NCBI GenBank assembly: GCA_003152315.1 | Contig: PLZV01000039.1 | Location: forward strand, 152 to 61,510 | DNA length: 61,359 nucleotides | Source of the DNA: Verrucomicrobiota bacterium | GTDB lineage: Bacteria > Verrucomicrobiota > Verrucomicrobiia > Palsa-1439 | Direction: 5' to 3' | Part shown: positions 58,519 through 61,359 of the stretch, piece after piece | Layout of the letters: every line of letters begins with the position of its first letter | How positions within the stretch are numbered: position 1 is the stretch's first letter | Translations under genes and position numbers: made by a program | Notes under the pieces: generated by a model | What the model saw: only the letters and a program-made list of their open reading frames with translations | Databases searched by the model: none | Told to the model about the DNA's origin: nothing

Positions 58519-60690
58519 TCAAGCTTCCGACTTCAGCCCGTTGGGTATCATCGGCAGCGAACGCAGGCGAATGCCGGTCGCATCGAAAATCGCATTTCCC
58601 ACCGCGGGGGCCAGGGTCAAAATCGGAGTCTCTCCCGCGCCGGCCGATGGCAGGTCTTTGCGGTCAATCAGGATGGTTTCGAGGACGGGGACGTCATTGA
58701 AACGCGGGACCCGATAGGTCGAGAAATGCGGATTGAGGACCCGGCCATTCTCAAACTCGATGGCTTCGAACAGCGCGCCTCCAATTCCCATGATCACCGC
58801 GCCCTCAATCTGATTCTTCAAATTGTCGGGATTGATAATGGCGCCGCATTCGAACGCCGTCACGACCCGCACGAGTTTTACCGTGCTGTTCGCGCGATCC
58901 ACGGAGACCTCGGCACAGGTTACGACGTATCCGCTTTTCTCAGTTCCGCCGGCGATTCCGAACCCCTGTCCGGGCGAAGCTTTCGTTTTACCCCAGCCGA
59001 AGGACTTGGCCGCCGCGTCGAGGACGGCGCCGAGTCGCGCGTCTTTCAAGTTCTTCCGCCGAAACTCCAAAGGATCCATCTTCACGAGGCGCGCCAATTC
59101 GTCCATGTGCGTCTCCCGCGCGAAATGGTTGGCGGTCGCCGCCAGCGCACGATACGAGCCCTGCCGCAAGGGCGACTCGACCGGATGAAACTCGATCCGC
59201 TGGTTCGCCACTTCGTACGGAGTGCGGATACCGGAACCCCCGGAATTGTAATTGTGGAACTCCCACGCCGTAATGGTCCCGTCGTTGCGTGCGCCGCTGG
59301 AGATATCGATCACGCCGGCGGGACGGAAATACGCCCAGGTGAATTCCTCCTCACGCGTCCACACGACTTTCACGGGTTTGCCGGCCGCCTTTGCCAGTCG
59401 CGCCGCTTCAACCGCCGTTTCGCCGGAATGTTTGCCGCCGTATCCCGCGCCGGTATCCGGAACGATGACCTGGACATTCGTTTCGGGGATCCGGAGTGCG
59501 TTCGCGAGTTCGGAGCGGACCCCGAAAGGACGCTGTGAGCCAGTCCACACGGTCAACTTATCGTCCTTCCACTCGGCAACCGCTGCGCGTGGTTCCAGCG
59601 GTGCGTGGGCAATGTAGGCCACCGTGTAGTTCTGTGTCAGTTTCTTGTCGGCGGCCGCAAGTCCTTCCTCCATGGAACCAACCGAATGACCGGAGCGACT
59701 GTCGCCGCCCGTGGAATTCTTCTTCAAATAATCGAAGATCTCCCGTCCCGCAGGCTGGGGCTGGGTTTTCCATTCCGCTCGAATCGCGGCCATGGCCCGC
59801 TTCGCGTCGCTTTCGCTGGGAGCCGCCACGCCCACGAAGTTGCCGTCGTGAACGACCGTGACGCCCGGCATACTCTCAGCCTCTTTTGTATCCACTGAAT
59901 CGAGCGTCGCTCGAAAGGCCGCGGGCCGGAGCACCTTCCCACAGAGCATGCCGGCAAGCTTCATGTCGGAAACGTATTTGTGCTGACCAGTCACAAAATT
60001 GCGTCCATCAATTTTTGGAACGGATTGTCCTTCGATTTTCCATTGGTCGGCCGGAGTTGTGGAAAGGTCGTCCGGAATCGCCGTGGTGATCTTCTGGCCT
60101 TTTGAGAGCTGGCCATAGTCGAATGACCGTTTACTGGAAGGATGGGTGACCTTCCCATCCGCCACAACGAGTTCCTTACGGTCCACGCTCCAGGCTGCGG
60201 CTGCCAAATCGATCAGGACTTCCCGCGCTGCGGCAGCCGCCCGCCGCAATCGCGGAACCATTTGCGGCGTCGTTTGGCTGCCGAACGTTCCCATGTCGAA
60301 CGGCACAAGATCGGTGTCGCCCATGACCATGCGGACAGAGCCGACAGGAATGCGAAGTTCTTCGGCGACCACTTGCGTCAACTCGGTGCGACTGCCCTGG
60401 CCGACGTCCACCTTTCCCGTGTACGCGGTCACGATGCCGTCTTCTCCGATGTGCAACCACGCGCCGATTTCTTGCGGCACCGGTTGGCCACGTCCGCCGG
60501 CGCGGCGGTCCCGCGCTCCGGATTCTTGGCCGAGAACCTCACCGTGAGGCAGCAATAGGAAGACGACGATACCCCCGCCAACCGCCTTGAAAAACTGCCG
60601 CCGATTCAGATCGAAACGATACTGGGAGGCAACCTGCAATTCGTACCGCTCCGGCTCCAGCCCGATCTCGAAAGTCCGTTCTTCATTCAT
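58519..60690 (-). CDS. Molybdenum hydroxylase large subunit (xanthine dehydrogenase / isoquinoline 1-oxidoreductase type), Tat-exported
   Basis: The start at 60690 overlaps the stop of the small-subunit gene. The 723-residue product begins with a Tat signal (DLNRRQFFKAVGGGIVVFLL), so it works in the periplasm. Molybdopterin-binding motifs are GKVDVGQGSRTELTQVVAEE, TGAGYGGKHSGETAVEAARL and GSYRALAATANHFARETHMD. The C-terminal catalytic glutamate is in SAGAGETPILTLAPAVGNAI. Layout and length match IorB-type subunits of aldehyde or N-heterocycle oxidoreductases. Electrons would leave through the 2Fe-2S subunit next door. The substrate cannot be read from sequence. No FAD subunit is adjacent. Confidence 0.93.
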   Translation of the reverse strand: MNEERTFEIGLEPERYELQVASQYRFDLNRRQFFKAVGGGIVVFLLLPHGEVLGQESGARDRRAGGRGQPVPQEIGAWLHIGEDGIVTAYTGKVDVGQGSRTELTQVVAEELRIPVGSVRMVMGDTDLVPFDMGTFGSQTTPQMVPRLRRAAAAAREVLIDLAAAAWSVDRKELVVADGKVTHPSSKRSFDYGQLSKGQKITTAIPDDLSTTPADQWKIEGQSVPKIDGRNFVTGQHKYVSDMKLAGMLCGKVLRPAAFRATLDSVDTKEAESMPGVTVVHDGNFVGVAAPSESDAKRAMAAIRAEWKTQPQPAGREIFDYLKKNSTGGDSRSGHSVGSMEEGLAAADKKLTQNYTVAYIAHAPLEPRAAVAEWKDDKLTVWTGSQRPFGVRSELANALRIPETNVQVIVPDTGAGYGGKHSGETAVEAARLAKAAGKPVKVVWTREEEFTWAYFRPAGVIDISSGARNDGTITAWEFHNYNSGGSGIRTPYEVANQRIEFHPVESPLRQGSYRALAATANHFARETHMDELARLVKMDPLEFRRKNLKDARLGAVLDAAAKSFGWGKTKASPGQGFGIAGGTEKSGYVVTCAEVSVDRANSTVKLVRVVTAFECGAIINPDNLKNQIEGAVIMGIGGALFEAIEFENGRVLNPHFSTYRVPRFNDVPVLETILIDRKDLPSAGAGETPILTLAPAVGNAIFDATGIRLRSLPMIPNGLKSEA

Positions 60691-61166
60691 TTGCCGGCCT
60701 CCTTCAACACCTTTGCCGCCTTGCCGATGGCGGCGACGATCCGTGGATAGGTGCCGCATCGACAAATGTTGCCCTCCATGAATCGGCTGATCTCGGCCGG
60801 TGTCGGACTCGGATTCCGTCGCAAGAGGCCGACGCTCGACATGATCATACCCGAGGTGCAAAAAGCGCACTGCATCGCGCCCACGTCGAGGAACGCCTGT
60901 TGCAGGGGATGCAGCTTGTCGTCTCGTTCGAGGCCTTCGATGGTCGTGATCTGCTTGCCAACGACATCGCCGGCCTGTGTCTGGCAGGAACGTTGCGGGA
61001 AACCATCAATCAACACCGTGCACGCGCCGCATTGCCCTTCACCACACCCGTACTTGGTGCCCGTCAGATCGAGGTCGTCGCGCAGGACGCTGAGCAAACT
61101 GCGCGGTGGATCGGCACTGGCACGAAGTTTCTTTCCGTTCACCTGAAGTTCAATGGTTGCGGCCAT
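60687..61166 (-). CDS. 2Fe-2S small subunit of the molybdenum hydroxylase
   Basis: The 159-residue protein has the plant-ferredoxin-type cluster site CGEGQCGACTVLIDG with its downstream Cys (RSCQTQ). The second, helical cluster site CAFCTSGM ... GNICRCGTYPRI is as in CoxS/IorA subunits. It carries two 2Fe-2S clusters that pass electrons from the Mo centre. No signal peptide of its own, so it is probably exported as a complex with the Tat-tagged large subunit. The two genes overlap by 4 bp. Nothing is recognised between its start and the window end. Confidence 0.95.
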   Translation of the reverse strand: MAATIELQVNGKKLRASADPPRSLLSVLRDDLDLTGTKYGCGEGQCGACTVLIDGFPQRSCQTQAGDVVGKQITTIEGLERDDKLHPLQQAFLDVGAMQCAFCTSGMIMSSVGLLRRNPSPTPAEISRFMEGNICRCGTYPRIVAAIGKAAKVLKEAGK

Positions 61167-61359
61167 CTGCCCTCCTCACGATGGATCGCTTGCTTCGGAG
61201 AAATCCAGAGCCATTCAAAACAGCCCCTCCAATGAAATCCGCACGCTCGCCATACGCTGAAGTTCAGTGTACGTCCGCCTCCATCAGCCGCAAGCAAAAA
61301 GCCAAGGTTCGTGGTGACAGGTTCAAGGCGTCGGCTCAAAGACCACAAAACCGCTGGCG

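Noticed and set aside
1-61359. CRISPR arrays, rRNA genes, complete tRNA genes
   Set aside because: No regularly spaced repeats with unique spacers, no rRNA segments and no complete cloverleaf were found by reading.

Overview
The window looks like a chromosome segment of a Verrucomicrobiota bacterium (Pedosphaera/Limisphaera-like). This is an inference from gene content: tandem-repeat secreted proteins of the GloVer type, sedolisin (S53) proteases with a shared C-terminal 'RYYRVRLVP'-type tail, a PEP-CTERM remnant, GGGTTCGTTTT intergenic repeats, and a Gram-negative flagellar P/L-ring gene set. No rRNA or complete tRNA gene is visible. The sequence mixes well-kept housekeeping genes with an unusual amount of gene debris: at least ten broken genes, relic transposase fragments and tRNA-derived scars.

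Layout. 0-4.3 kb (minus): the start of an Ohr-type peroxidase, a disulfide-class flavoprotein, an RNB exoribonuclease, and a small stress-type cluster (DUF3309, a YtxH protein with a stop codon, a 41-residue membrane protein). 4.4-8.2 kb: a tRNA-Lys 3' fragment, transposase relics, a GIY-YIG-like ORF, an HU remnant and a large flavoprotein. 8.4-10.0 kb (plus): small genes, two of them behind copies of the same 130-bp leader. 10.2-15.1 kb (plus): a MarR-DUF488 fusion behind a perfect palindrome, a cytochrome b561/molybdopterin oxidoreductase, a cupin, a DUF488 remnant and a flavin-dependent halogenase-like enzyme. 15.1-23.2 kb: decaying and intact secreted proteins (broken S53 protease, GloVer proteins, a BACON-type fragment) with short inverted-repeat elements and an excisionase-like gene.

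23.3-44.5 kb carries mobile-element scars. An integrase C-terminus lies next to a tRNA-Cys 3' end. The same 24-bp tRNA 3' core recurs at 23,777, 33,843 and 43,871, about 10 kb apart; the last two sit in 166-bp direct repeats roughly 91% identical. A MobF relaxase remnant follows the third. Cargo between the cores: receiver proteins, an intact S53 protease, an MscS channel, a second stress cluster (amphipathic repeat protein, triple-BON protein, DUF5670 protein and a paralogue of the 41-residue protein), and an 8.5-kb cyclic beta-1,2-glucan synthase gene. Periplasmic glucans, MscS, BON and YtxH/DUF3309 proteins all point to osmotic and envelope stress.

44.5-52.7 kb: a receiver protein and a flagellar operon (flgG-A-H-I-J-N-K-L, minus strand). 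Its flgG has lost its N-terminus at a junction with an N-terminally truncated hybrid histidine kinase on the other strand. 52.7-57.3 kb (minus): a four-gene surface-structure operon with two secreted subunits, a chaperone-like Ig protein and a 934-residue usher-like outer-membrane protein. I cannot assign it to a named pilus class; it is the best candidate here for an undescribed system. 57.3-58.5 kb: palindromic intergenic repeats and an SRAP remnant. 58.5-61.2 kb (minus): a two-subunit Tat-exported molybdenum hydroxylase (2Fe-2S plus Mo subunit).
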